DNA from: Xylanibacter muris
GTDB taxonomy: Bacteria; Bacteroidota; Bacteroidia; Bacteroidales; Bacteroidaceae
Direction of reading: 5' to 3'
NCBI RefSeq assembly: GCF_013166605.1
Contig: NZ_JABKKF010000001.1
Span: 496,001-560,000, forward strand
DNA length: 64,000 nucleotides
The position numbers were made by a program, and so were the translations under genes. The stretch's first letter is position 1. Each line of letters starts with the position of its first letter. The notes below the pieces were generated by a model. That model was not told the DNA's origin, made no database searches, and worked only from the letters and a program-made list of their open reading frames with translations. This document shows positions 53,260-62,504 of the stretch, one piece after another.

Positions 53260-53391
53260 ACACGGCAGACCGGCACGGTGGGAACTTTTCATATTGTTGG
53301 GGTCCGCCTATCTTATGCAAATATAGTGCAAACCGAACGCAATGAAACTTGTTTCAAATTGCTGAGGTGCCGCCTATCTTATGCAAAGATA
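53260..53391. repeat. 66-bp tandem repeat, two units, each with a promoter-like box
   Basis: Two units with a period of 66 bp. The right ends CCGCCTATCTTATGCAAA are identical, followed by TATA or GATA, and the left parts diverge moderately. On the minus strand each unit ends in a TAnnTTTG box: TATATTTG (53318-53325) and TATCTTTG (53384-53391). They face the beta-helix gene at 53194, with leaders of about 120 and 185 nt. TATCTT and AAAGATA within a unit also form an imperfect palindrome. Confidence 0.7.
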
Positions 53392-53475
53392 CAACATTTC
53401 CTATATCTTTTTACTAAATGTGTAAAGATAATACTATAATCAGTATGTTTGCGGAAAACAAACTGTAAATGTTAA

Positions 53476-53546
53476 AAGTGTATGTAGCCTACATACAGAG
53501 TGTATTCAGCCTATATACACTGTGTATTCAGCCTACATACACTTTA
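53476..53546. repeat. Array of three short palindromic units (family 1, copy B)
   Basis: Three head-to-tail units of about 21-22 bp, built like the array at 646-712 (AGTGTAT, core with AGCCTA, TACACT) and flanked by the same TTAAAGTGTA-type bases. The first unit (about 53478-53496) is close to a perfect palindrome; the other two have TTCAGCC in place of TGTAGCC. It lies downstream of the M6 protease gene. Confidence 0.75.
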
Positions 53547-53707
53547 AGGGCATGCTATGCATGGAACAGGGATATGGAAACGGTTAAAAATAATAGGAGT
53601 GATTATTTTTAATAACTGTCTGATTCTCCATATAGAGTTATTAAAAATATATCACTCCTATGACAAGTGTATGTCTTATGGAAATACTCTGTTTTGAAAC
53701 AAAACAG

Positions 53708-55816
53708 TTATTTCAACACCTTCTTACCGCCTGTTATATACAGTCCGTGTCCCATAACGCTTATGTCGTCTCCGAGGTAGCGTCCGTCGATGGAATATAC
53801 TCGTGTGCCGGCAGTCTGGCTGTTGCCGTTTGTCAGGCTTTCGATACCGTCTGTAACCGGTTTGGAAACTCTCACTTCGTCAAGGAACTGACGCATGGAG
53901 GAAGCGAATTTCAGTCGTCCTTTGCCACTGACTGTTATTTTCAACTCGCATTTCTTCCATTCTTGATTAACGATGTCGAACGTACCGAGTATTGTCTCCT
54001 CTCCGGTCACGCTGCTTATGAAAGATACGGTCATGGTACTTTCCTCGTTTGCCCACGGACCGGCAAGACATGTAAGTTCCGCTCCTTGTTCCGCTTCGAA
54101 TTCAGGAGAGGTCAAGGAACCCGGTGTGCTTTTTGTGCCAAAGCGTGCGCATTGTGCGCCGGCATACTGTTTTATTCCGCTCCAGCCGTTGAGGTCGGTT
54201 ATCAGGGCGTCTCCTCCCTGGCCTTGCCAAATTCCGTCGTTGCCACCGGTGCTTGAATTCTCGTCGAAGGTCTCCAGCAGCAAGTAGTCGTCGCGCTCTA
54301 TAGCCGTATTTGAAAACTTGAATGAAATGTTTCCGTTGTCATCGAGCGTTATGTCTGACAACGATTTTCCCACACACTTGTGTCCATTGGCATCAGGCGC
54401 ATACCACAGCGGTTTTGGGAAAGAAATGCTGTTCAGACTGTTGTTTTCGTTGTAAGGAAACAGGTCTCCGGCCAGATCTTCCTTCGAAGTGCCGTCAGAA
54501 TTGTCAGCGTGGAATATAGTGCAGCGTTGCCGCTTTTCATTATTGTTTACGGTATTGTCATTCCATACGGAAGCATCGTAGTCCACATGCAACGCCATGA
54601 GTCCCGATGCCGGCTGTGCCGCATCCCAGCCTGTCTGTTTGCGGTTTTCGAACATTATGAACTCATCGTTGTTGCCGCTGTTATATATTATATAGGCATT
54701 GCCGCCCTGGCTCAGGGGCTTGAGGTCTGTGATTTGAGTGTTTTCTGTGAGTTCGACAGGAGTAATCCATCCGGCCACCCATTTCTCGTAGGCGGTGTAG
54801 CCGGAAGGCGTGTAGCCACCGTTGTTGTAGCTTCCGTAGTCCATGAGGTCCCACACGTCCATTCCGAAGTTCTTTGTGCCGAACTGTGATGTGTCGTACA
54901 TGTCGGGATAGCCGAGACAATGAGAGAATTCATGACAGATTGTTCCGATGCCGTCAACAACTTCCTTAAAGTCGTTCTCGTTGTCTAAGGTCATTTCACA
55001 ACTGCATGCGTAGGTGTCTATCTTTACATTGTCGAGTGTAATGGACCGGCCGTAGTCGCTTTCATCCAAAGTCCACTTATGGGGCCATATCGTGTTTGCC
55101 GAGCCTCCTGACGCTTCGCCAAAACCGGCATAAAGCGCGAAGACCTGGTCAACTTCACCGTCACCGTCCCAGTCGTAATCGGCAAAATTCACACTGCCGT
55201 CGATGGCCTTGCATGCCTCGGCCACCATCTCGCCAACGTGGGCATCACCGCTGATGCCGACATTTTTTCCGTAATAGGCATACGGGTTTGGCATTGTCAC
55301 CGGACCGACGACGTCGAAATCGACCTCGAGTCTTCCAAGACTCTGATCCTTGAAATAATCCTTCACGCTACCGTTGAAACCGTCGGGAGTAGTGAATCCT
55401 GGTTCGTTGGCAAGTCTTTTGTAGAAATTCAGGTCATGCTCTTCTTTGAAAGCCTTGTCTTCAAACTGCACAAGAATTATCAGGCCTTTCTTCTTTCCCT
55501 CATAAACCTTGCCTGTTCCGCCTGCAAGTTTCATTGTCCTCGCCCGGTTGCCCCTGTCGAATATTTTTCTGCGTGCCTTGGCGTAGGCTGTGAGGGATTC
55601 TTTGTCGGTTTTCCTGTAGATGCCGTCTGTATCGGCCACATAGCAGTCGCCTTGCTCGGTCTGGTAGAAGTGCACCATATCATCTCCCTGAAGGCAGGCG
55701 CGTACCTGACTGCCGTCGGCCAGTTTCAGGTTCTTCCATATTCCACGCTTTGCAGGTACGGCAAAGGTGCCGGCAGCTAAAGCAAATAGGATAAAAACAG
55801 ATAAGATTCTTTTCAT
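53708..55816 (-). CDS. Secreted M6-family metalloprotease with C-terminal sorting tail
   Basis: 702 residues. Signal peptide MKRILSVFILFALAAGTFA; a propeptide to about 100; the M6 catalytic domain with GLIILVQFEDKAF, VKDYFKDQSLGRLEVDFDVV and the zinc site ICHEFSHCLGYPD (His295, Glu296, His299), followed by the family WDLMDYGSY. A beta-sandwich (adhesin-like) domain from about 520 to 650, and a short end SIDGRYLGDDISV then LYITGGKKVLK, typical of T9SS cargo in Prevotella. It degrades extracellular proteins; related enzymes include interpain-neighbouring and immune-inhibitor-A-like proteases. Confidence 0.9.
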   Translation of the reverse strand: MKRILSVFILFALAAGTFAVPAKRGIWKNLKLADGSQVRACLQGDDMVHFYQTEQGDCYVADTDGIYRKTDKESLTAYAKARRKIFDRGNRARTMKLAGGTGKVYEGKKKGLIILVQFEDKAFKEEHDLNFYKRLANEPGFTTPDGFNGSVKDYFKDQSLGRLEVDFDVVGPVTMPNPYAYYGKNVGISGDAHVGEMVAEACKAIDGSVNFADYDWDGDGEVDQVFALYAGFGEASGGSANTIWPHKWTLDESDYGRSITLDNVKIDTYACSCEMTLDNENDFKEVVDGIGTICHEFSHCLGYPDMYDTSQFGTKNFGMDVWDLMDYGSYNNGGYTPSGYTAYEKWVAGWITPVELTENTQITDLKPLSQGGNAYIIYNSGNNDEFIMFENRKQTGWDAAQPASGLMALHVDYDASVWNDNTVNNNEKRQRCTIFHADNSDGTSKEDLAGDLFPYNENNSLNSISFPKPLWYAPDANGHKCVGKSLSDITLDDNGNISFKFSNTAIERDDYLLLETFDENSSTGGNDGIWQGQGGDALITDLNGWSGIKQYAGAQCARFGTKSTPGSLTSPEFEAEQGAELTCLAGPWANEESTMTVSFISSVTGEETILGTFDIVNQEWKKCELKITVSGKGRLKFASSMRQFLDEVRVSKPVTDGIESLTNGNSQTAGTRVYSIDGRYLGDDISVMGHGLYITGGKKVLK

Positions 55817-55829
55817 AATGGTATTATTG

Positions 55830-55879
55830 AAAAATACGGCTTTCGGTATGCTGTATGGTAAAGCATGCCGAAAGCCGGT
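55830..55879 (-). terminator. Terminator of the amber-interrupted gene
   Basis: 55837-55852 pairs with 55862-55877 (16 positions, one mismatch, 9-nt loop). The minus strand continues TATTTTTC. Confidence 0.75.
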
Positions 55880-55888
55880 TGCGGTGAT

Positions 55889-58618
55889 TTATTTAAGAAC
55901 AGGTATCTTTATCGATACTGATGTGCCGTCTGTATGGCTCACAGTGATGATGTATATACCCTTTACAAGTGTCGAGAGATCGACGGTAGCCTCGTTGTTC
56001 CCGTTGCTTCCGCTCATGACTGTACGTCCGTTGAGGTCGCAGACCCTGATGCTTCCGATGGTCTTCTCTGTTTTCACGGTCAGTGTGTTTCCGTTGAGCA
56101 TGATTCCTGATTTTCCGTCCTTGCTTAACGAGACGGATGATGTCTTGCCCATGATCATGTATACAGGTATCTTGGTGTAGCGGTTTAGCGGGTCGTTGCC
56201 GGTTATCTCGATATAAGCCTCGTAGATTCCGTCGTTGAGATTCTGCGGTGCGAAGCCTACCGTAACGTTTCCAGTGTTGCCCGGAGCCACTTCCACTGTT
56301 TCTTTGTCTATGTTGAGCCAGTTGATGGCCGGTGTGCGGTTGCCTGTCACATTGGCACGTATACAGTAGTTATAGTTCAATCCAAGATCGGCCATTGACC
56401 ACCATGTAGAGCCACCGATGTTTACAAGGTCACCGAAGCCGGTGTTTGCCGGTCCCTCATCGGTGCCGATGTAGTAGCCATTGGCGTTTATCTGGTTCAT
56501 CTTTACTCCTATCCAAAGGTCGGTGCGTCCGATTTCCACAGGTTTGTCGAGAACGACATGGTTCCATGAATCTTCTTTAGCAGTGAAAGCCTGTTCGGTA
56601 ATGAGTTCTCCGCATTTTGTCTGTTTGTCTTGTCCGTATATCACGATGCTTGTGCTTTTTGGTAGGTCACCGATAAATACGTCTACGCTGCTGATTGTCA
56701 TTCCTTCAAGATTAGAGAGCATGGATCCAGGATACATATTGGCAAATGTTGCACTGTTGGCGTTTCCTATACCTATGCAGTCGTATATGTCTGTGTCATA
56801 TTTCAGTACATATTGTGTGGCGGCGTCTCTTGTCGGTGCCATACGTCTGTCTGCTGTTTTCTTCGCTGTCTTGAATATGCCTTTGAAGCCGTTCTTGGGA
56901 GCGTTTCCTGAGATCTTGCTTGAAGGGTAGTCCGGCAACATGTAGTCGAATGATATGTTGGCTTTGAGTGTGCCGTTTCCGTTGTTGCTCAGTTTCAGTC
57001 CTGTTTCCGCACCGTTGTCTGTTATCTGTTGCTCTATGAAAGTCTTGTCTATGGCTGCTATCGGATCCTCGGGAGTCGCTTTCACGATAATGGTATAGTC
57101 TTCAACCTCTCCGTTATAGAATGATTCTGCAGGACTTGGAGTATAATAATAAGGTACGGCTACGATACGCATGAGGTGCTCTCCGATCACGGCAAAGTCG
57201 GGAACGCTTATTTCTGCCACAGCTGTCGCACCGTTTTCATCAGCATTGAAAGAGCTAAAGGTTACGGCTTCGTTTTTGCTGAATACATGGTCACCGTTCC
57301 AGTCAATGAATACACCGAGTGCCGGTTGATAGTCTGTAGACTTGATGGTGATGTTGAGCGTCTGTTTTTCTCCTAAGGTGATGGTTGTTTTCTTGTCTTT
57401 ATAGTCGCTGTATGTTGAGCCTTCGCTTGTGTTGTTGATGTCACCGAGTTTCACTTCCGTGATTTTTATCACATTAGGTACACGCACAAAGCATTCCGGG
57501 TATTCGCCCACAACAGGAGGCTCAACGGTCATGTCGGCCGTCTCGTATGATTTCTTCTCATCACCGGGAGTCACGTTTCTTACGGTGATTTTGTGTTTCC
57601 GGCTACAGTCCACACGGGTGTTGAATGTGTATTTGTAGTAGTCGAACGGTTCGATTGAGGTATTAACGTCCTCGGTGGCTACAAGCTCTCCGTCGACATA
57701 AAGTTCAAGTCTTGCGTCATCGATGGTGTTTTCACCTATGTTTGTAATTTCCACCTGAACCTTTTCATATTTTCCGGATGCGGTTGGCGAAGGTGTCATG
57801 AAGCGTTCTATTTGCAATGCCTTCTTCGCGTTGTGTGTTCCATTGCCGTAAAGACAGAAGGCGCAGCCCATTTGACCGCTGTATTCCTCATTTATGATGT
57901 CTTTCTGGAAAGCGGACTGACCGCCAACGGTAAACACGGCAAACCAACATGACGGTTTGTCACCCATATCCTTCGCGTTGATTTGTATGAAACCGTGCTC
58001 CAGGTTTATTTCCTGTCCGAGTGGGGCCTTGAATTCGTAGATGTTTGTATAACCGGAACTTTCGTCTCCAATCTGGACTCTTGTCTTTTCACCGATAATC
58101 TCGATGTCTTTCTGCATTACGCATTTGCCGGGAAGCCCGTCGTCGCCTTCCTCGTATATCCCTATGGTGAATGTCACAGGTTTCTGCATTTCAAGGTTTT
58201 CGTCCATATTGCCGCGTTCGTTGCAATATATCTAGCTGTATTTTTCTTGGTTCCAATAGTTGAACAGGCCGAGGAAACGTACTTCGTTGAATGTATAGAA
58301 GCAGTCGTCGAAGTGCTGGTAGTATTCCATCCCGAATCCCGGACGGCCGGCATCTGCGCATGCCGAGCCGGTCCATGGTGTGTTTTCGGTAAGTTCATTT
58401 CCGAACACGGAACCTTCCTTGCATGACAGGATGTCGTAGGCTGTTTCTTTGGCCATCAGGCTCATTTTGCCGTTTCCCGTGGTGAACATGTGGTTTTTGC
58501 TATTTACTATAAAGCCATATTCATTAGCAGTTTCTGATGTCGGGGATGTGAAACTGCCCTGTGCGAATGTCGCAGTGGCCATGGCTGCAGCCAATGATAA
58601 AACGCATAGTTTTTTCAT
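55889..58618 (-). pseudogene. T9SS-sorted GEVED-domain secreted protein interrupted by an in-frame amber codon
   Basis: From MKKLCVLSLAAAMATATFAQ (58618) the frame reads 128 residues to NYWNQEKYS, then TAG at 58232-58234, and continues in the same frame with IYCNERGNMDENLEMQKPVT for 780 more codons. TGG to TAG (Trp) would be a one-base origin. The downstream part contains beta domains, a GEVED-type motif FYNGEVEDYTIIV, a linker, and a C-terminal type A sorting domain (SIRVCDLNGRTVMSGSNG, LVKGIYIITVSHTDG). The whole would be about 909 residues. Either a recent pseudogene, a site of readthrough, or a base error. Translation could restart at the ATG at 58207, but without an export signal. Confidence 0.75.
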
Positions 58619-58751
58619 AATTGTTTTGTCTTCCGCGGGAGTGTTTGTTTTTTTGATGTTTTTTCTGTAAAGATAAGATATCCGAATTACGGATTCCGCG
58701 GTTTTAATCCGTGGAAACGGCACATCTTTTTACCTTCTATATTTCGGGGTG

Positions 58752-58759
58752 CAAAGTTA
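58752..58759 (-). promoter_or_regulatory. -7 box (TAACTTTG) of the amber-interrupted gene
   Basis: CAAAGTTA on the plus strand, giving a leader of about 130 nt before the ATG at 58618. Confidence 0.5.
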
Positions 58760-58888
58760 TTATATTTTTCTGTGTGTATGAAAGATAACCGTAAGATTTT
58801 CTGAAAAGATGTCAAAATGGAAATTTGCTGACACGATTCTTTGCTTTAAATCTATAGCGATGTTTTTCCGTATTTCACTTTTTTATCA

Positions 58889-58896
58889 TAACTTTG
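58889..58896 (+). promoter_or_regulatory. -7 box (TAACTTTG) of the XRE-cupin operon
   Basis: An exact consensus match 28 nt upstream of the ATG at 58925. Confidence 0.6.
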
Positions 58897-58924
58897 CATG
58901 CGTAATAATTAATTTATAAGAAAT

Positions 58925-59479
58925 ATGGATGAACAGATAAGGCAGATTGGCGAGAGGCTGCGGGGGCTGAGGGAAGTTCTTGACATTCCCGCAGAGGAGG
59001 TTGCGGAGCTGTGCGGCATCACTCTTGACCATTATATGAAGATAGAGACAGGCGAGGCCGATCCGTCGGTGTACAGACTGTCGAAAATATCCAAGCGGTA
59101 TGGAATAGCGCTTGATGTCCTTATGTTTGGCGAGGAACCGCGTATGAGCAGTTATTTCCTTACAAGAAACGGTCAGGGTATGAGTGTTGAACGTCGCAAG
59201 GAATATAAATATCAGAGTCTTGCCGGAGGTTTTCGCGGGCGTAAGTTCGATCCGTTCATGACGCGTGTAGACCCGTTGCCCGAGGGAGAGACCTTTCATA
59301 AGAACTCGCACGAGGGTCAGGAATTTGACTATGTGATAGAAGGACGGCTCGAGATAACCATCGGCAACAAGGTAATGGTCCTTAACGAGGGCGACAGTAT
59401 CTTTTTCGATGCCTCACAGCCACATTGCATGAGGGCGCTCGACGGACAGCCGGTAAGGTTTCTCGTGGTTGTGGAATAG
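58925..59479 (+). CDS. XRE-family regulator with C-terminal cupin domain
   Basis: 184 residues. N-terminal helix-turn-helix (about 5-62, RLRGLREVLDIPAEEVAELC with GITLDHYMKIETGE) and a cupin barrel (about 108-184) with FHKNSHEGQEFDYVIEGRLEI, NEGDSIFFDASQPHCMRAL and VVVE. Such regulators sense a small ligand in the cupin pocket. It is 46 bp upstream of an acyl-CoA synthetase gene, the usual Bacteroidales arrangement, and probably controls it, with an acyl or CoA-related ligand as effector (inference). Confidence 0.92.
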   Translation: MDEQIRQIGERLRGLREVLDIPAEEVAELCGITLDHYMKIETGEADPSVYRLSKISKRYGIALDVLMFGEEPRMSSYFLTRNGQGMSVERRKEYKYQSLAGGFRGRKFDPFMTRVDPLPEGETFHKNSHEGQEFDYVIEGRLEITIGNKVMVLNEGDSIFFDASQPHCMRALDGQPVRFLVVVE

Positions 59480-59525
59480 ATGAACGGTTTTCGCTGCTTT
59501 GGTGAAACATATAAAAACAAAAACT

Positions 59526-61181
59526 ATGATAGAAAGATTTTTAGTGCAGACAGATTTTAAGTCACAGGACGACTTTATACATAATCTGCAATTCAGGATA
59601 CCGGAAACTTTCAACTTTGCTTATGATGTGATGGACGTATGGGCCGAAGAACGGCCCGACAAGCCTGCGTTGTTGTGGACTGACGACGATGGCAGATGTA
59701 TGCGCTTCACATTCAGAGACCTTAAGGAACAGACCGACCGTACGGCTGCATATTTTATGCAGCTTGGAATAGGGCACGGAGATATGGTGATGCTGATTCT
59801 GAAACGCCGTTATGAGTTCTGGCTCTCGGTGCTTGCCCTTCATAAGATAGGTGCTGTGGCCATTCCTGCTACCCACATGCTTACTGCACATGATATCGTA
59901 TACCGCAACAACCGTGCTGGGGTGAAGGCGATAGTATGTGTGGGAGAGGAGTATGTGGTGAGCCAGGTGAAGGCTGCCATGGCAGACAGTCCCACCGTGG
60001 AGACACTGATAAGCGTCGGTCCCTCGCATGCGGTCGGTTTTCATGACTGGCACAATGAATGGAATGATGTCAGGGATTTCGTGAGACCGGAGCATGTCAA
60101 CGATAATGATGATACAATGCTTATGTATTTCACCAGCGGGACAAGCGGTGAGCCGAAGATGGTGGCGCACGACTATCTGTATGCGCTCGGCCATCTCACC
60201 ACCGGTGTGTTCTGGCATAACCTGTCGGAAGACAGCATTCATCTGACCGTTGCCGACACCGGATGGGGTAAGGCCGTGTGGGGAAAGCTATACGGACAAT
60301 GGTTTGCAGGTGCGGCTGTTTTTGTTTTCGATCATGAGAAGTTCACGGCCGACAAGCTGTTGCGCCAGATTGAGAAATACCGTATAACATCGTTCTGCGC
60401 ACCACCGACGGTATATCGTTTCATGATACATGAGGATTTCTCCAAGTACGATTTGTCGTCTCTTCGCTACTGTTGCACCGCCGGTGAGGCACTTAATCCT
60501 GCTGTGTATGACAAATTCTTCAGCCTTACAGGCATACGCCTTATGGAAGGGTTCGGACAGACGGAGACCACAATGACACTCGGCACAATGCCGTGGACAG
60601 AGCCTAAGCCGGGCTCCATGGGCCTGCCGAACCCGCAGTATGACATAGACTTGATAAAGCCTGATGGCACACAGTGTGAGGACGGAGAGAAAGGCGAGAT
60701 AGTGATACGTACTGCAAATGGAAAGCCTGTCGGACTTTTCAAGGAATACTTCCGCGATGAAGAGCTTACAGAGAAAGTATGGCATGACGGGATATACCAC
60801 ACCGGTGACGTGGCATGGCGTGATGAGGACGGATATTATTGGTTTGTTGGACGCATCGACGATGTGATAAAGAGCAGCGGCTACCGCATAGGACCGTTTG
60901 AGGTGGAAAGCGCTCTTATGACACATCCCGCGGTAGTGGAATGTGCCATTACGGGAGTGCCGGATGATATACGCGGCATGGTGGTTAAAGCTACGGTCGT
61001 GCTTAAGGACACGTGGAAACAGAAGGCTGGAGACGAACTGGTGAAAGAGCTTCAGAACCATGTCAAGCATGAGACCGCACCCTATAAGTATCCGCGTATA
61101 ATAGAGTTTGTAGACGAGTTGCCCAAGACCATAAGCGGGAAGATAAGACGCGTTGAAATAAGGGCAAGGGATAATAAATAA
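59526..61181 (+). CDS. AMP-forming acyl-CoA synthetase
   Basis: Activates a carboxylic acid with ATP and CoA via an acyl-adenylate. Motifs: MLMYFTSGTSGEPKMVAHDY (P-loop-like), GEALNPAVYDKF, MEGFGQTETTMTLGT, and YHTGDVAWRDEDGYYWFVGR with IDDVIKSSGYRIGPFEVESA. The catalytic Lys lies in LPKTISGKIRRVEIR near the end. 551 residues from MIERFLVQTD (59526); an upstream start would extend into the spacer. The sequence resembles the medium-chain acyl or acetyl-CoA synthetase subfamily; substrate not certain. In operon with the regulator and proB. Confidence 0.93.
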   Translation: MIERFLVQTDFKSQDDFIHNLQFRIPETFNFAYDVMDVWAEERPDKPALLWTDDDGRCMRFTFRDLKEQTDRTAAYFMQLGIGHGDMVMLILKRRYEFWLSVLALHKIGAVAIPATHMLTAHDIVYRNNRAGVKAIVCVGEEYVVSQVKAAMADSPTVETLISVGPSHAVGFHDWHNEWNDVRDFVRPEHVNDNDDTMLMYFTSGTSGEPKMVAHDYLYALGHLTTGVFWHNLSEDSIHLTVADTGWGKAVWGKLYGQWFAGAAVFVFDHEKFTADKLLRQIEKYRITSFCAPPTVYRFMIHEDFSKYDLSSLRYCCTAGEALNPAVYDKFFSLTGIRLMEGFGQTETTMTLGTMPWTEPKPGSMGLPNPQYDIDLIKPDGTQCEDGEKGEIVIRTANGKPVGLFKEYFRDEELTEKVWHDGIYHTGDVAWRDEDGYYWFVGRIDDVIKSSGYRIGPFEVESALMTHPAVVECAITGVPDDIRGMVVKATVVLKDTWKQKAGDELVKELQNHVKHETAPYKYPRIIEFVDELPKTISGKIRRVEIRARDNK

Positions 61182-61190
61182 CGGGATATT

Positions 61191-62258
61191 ATGAGGATAG
61201 TTGTAAAGGTGGGCAGCAATGTGCTTACACGTGACGACGGAAAGCTTGATGTGACACGCATGTCTGCCATTGTAGACCAGACGGCATGGTTGCGTTTACA
61301 GGGACATGAGATTATCCTCGTGTCGAGCGGAGCTGTGGCATGCGGCCGTGGAGAGCTCAAGGTTTCCCACAGGCTCGACAGCGTGGAGCAGCGTCAGCTG
61401 TTTTCCGCACTCGGACAGGCAAAGCTGATAAATCTTTATTATGACCTTTTCCGTGAATACGGCCTGCATGTAGGTCAGGTGCTTACCATGAAGGAAAGTT
61501 TTTCCACGCGCCGTGAGTATCTCAACCAGCGTGCATGCATGGGTGTGATGCTTTCCAACGGTGTTATTCCTATTGTCAATGAGAATGATACGGTAAGTGT
61601 TACAGAACTGATGTTTACCGACAATGACGAATTGTCCGGGCTTATCGCATCGATGATGGATGCCGACATGCTGATTATATTGAGTAATGTTGACGGTATC
61701 TACACCGGTTCTCCGACGGATCCTGAATCGGAAGTGATACGACGGGTAGAGCCGGGACATGATTTGAGCGGGTATATACGGCATGAAAGGAGCGGATTCG
61801 GGCGTGGGGGAATGACGACAAAGTGCGGCATTGCACGCAAGGTGGCCGATGAAGGTATAAAAGTTATTATAGCCAATGGCAGGCGTGACAATATTCTCGT
61901 TAGTCTGGCCACTTCTCCGGACACAACGCTGCATACCGAATTTATGCCGAATACAGGAGCCGTATCAAATGTAAAGAAGTGGATAGCCCACAGTGTTAGC
62001 TTTGCCAAGGGTATGGTCCGTGTCAATGCCGCTGCCGCTGCCGCGCTGCGCGGCAACCGTGCCGTGAGTCTGTTGATGGTAGGCGTCACTGCTGTTGAGG
62101 GCGATTTTGAGGAAGGCGATATCGTTTCCGTTACAGATGACAGGGGAGATACGATAGGTGTGGGGCGAAGCTCATATTCGTCGGATGAGGCTGTAAGGCT
62201 CATCGGGGCACATGATGTAAAGCCTATAGTACATTATGATTATCTTTATATAGAGTGA
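61191..62258 (+). CDS. proB: Glutamate 5-kinase with C-terminal PUA domain
   Basis: First step of proline synthesis (glutamate plus ATP to glutamyl phosphate). MRIVVKVGSNVLTRDDGKLD, LVSSGAVACGRGEL, NENDTVSVTELMFTDNDELS, ILSNVDGIYTGSP and GFGRGGMTTKCGIARKVADEG are the amino-acid-kinase motifs. The PUA domain is at about 270-355. 355 residues, normal. It starts 10 bp after the acyl-CoA synthetase; proA is not adjacent in this window. Confidence 0.95.
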   Translation: MRIVVKVGSNVLTRDDGKLDVTRMSAIVDQTAWLRLQGHEIILVSSGAVACGRGELKVSHRLDSVEQRQLFSALGQAKLINLYYDLFREYGLHVGQVLTMKESFSTRREYLNQRACMGVMLSNGVIPIVNENDTVSVTELMFTDNDELSGLIASMMDADMLIILSNVDGIYTGSPTDPESEVIRRVEPGHDLSGYIRHERSGFGRGGMTTKCGIARKVADEGIKVIIANGRRDNILVSLATSPDTTLHTEFMPNTGAVSNVKKWIAHSVSFAKGMVRVNAAAAAALRGNRAVSLLMVGVTAVEGDFEEGDIVSVTDDRGDTIGVGRSSYSSDEAVRLIGAHDVKPIVHYDYLYIE

Positions 62259-62446
62259 TGTGAAAATGTCATGTCTGTATTTTTGTCTGCTGTTGTATGT
62301 TTATGTATGCAGGCGTTGCCAAATGCCTTTTCCGGCAGGGCTATGGCAAATATTTGAAGAATATTCGACGATACACAATAGCCAATGTCGGGCAAAGCCA
62401 GGTTTGCGGTGGTGAAGCTAATTGTGTGAGGCAAATATGACTTTTG

Positions 62447-62482
62447 AAGATGTGCCGTTCTATTACCGCACATCTTCTTTTT
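62447..62482 (+). terminator. Terminator after proB
   Basis: AAGATGTGC (62447-62455) pairs with GCACATCTT (62468-62476), then CTTTTT. It lies about 190 bp past the proB stop and only 22 bp before the convergent GH31 gene end. Confidence 0.75.
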
Positions 62483-62504
62483 ATAGTAATGTATTGCTTG
62501 TTTG

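Larger units (their letters stand above)
53195..53707. other. Intergenic region with tandem repeat and palindromic array
   Basis: 513 bp with no supportable gene. Contains the 66-bp tandem repeat (about 53260-53391) and the palindromic array (53476-53546). Just left of the M6 protease stop, 53586-53660 has an AT-rich inverted pair around AGGAGTGATT and ATCACTCCT, which may serve as its terminator. Confidence 0.55.

Noticed and set aside
53476..53546. CRISPR-like array
   Set aside because: Units of about 21 bp adjoin without spacers and there are no cas genes in the window.
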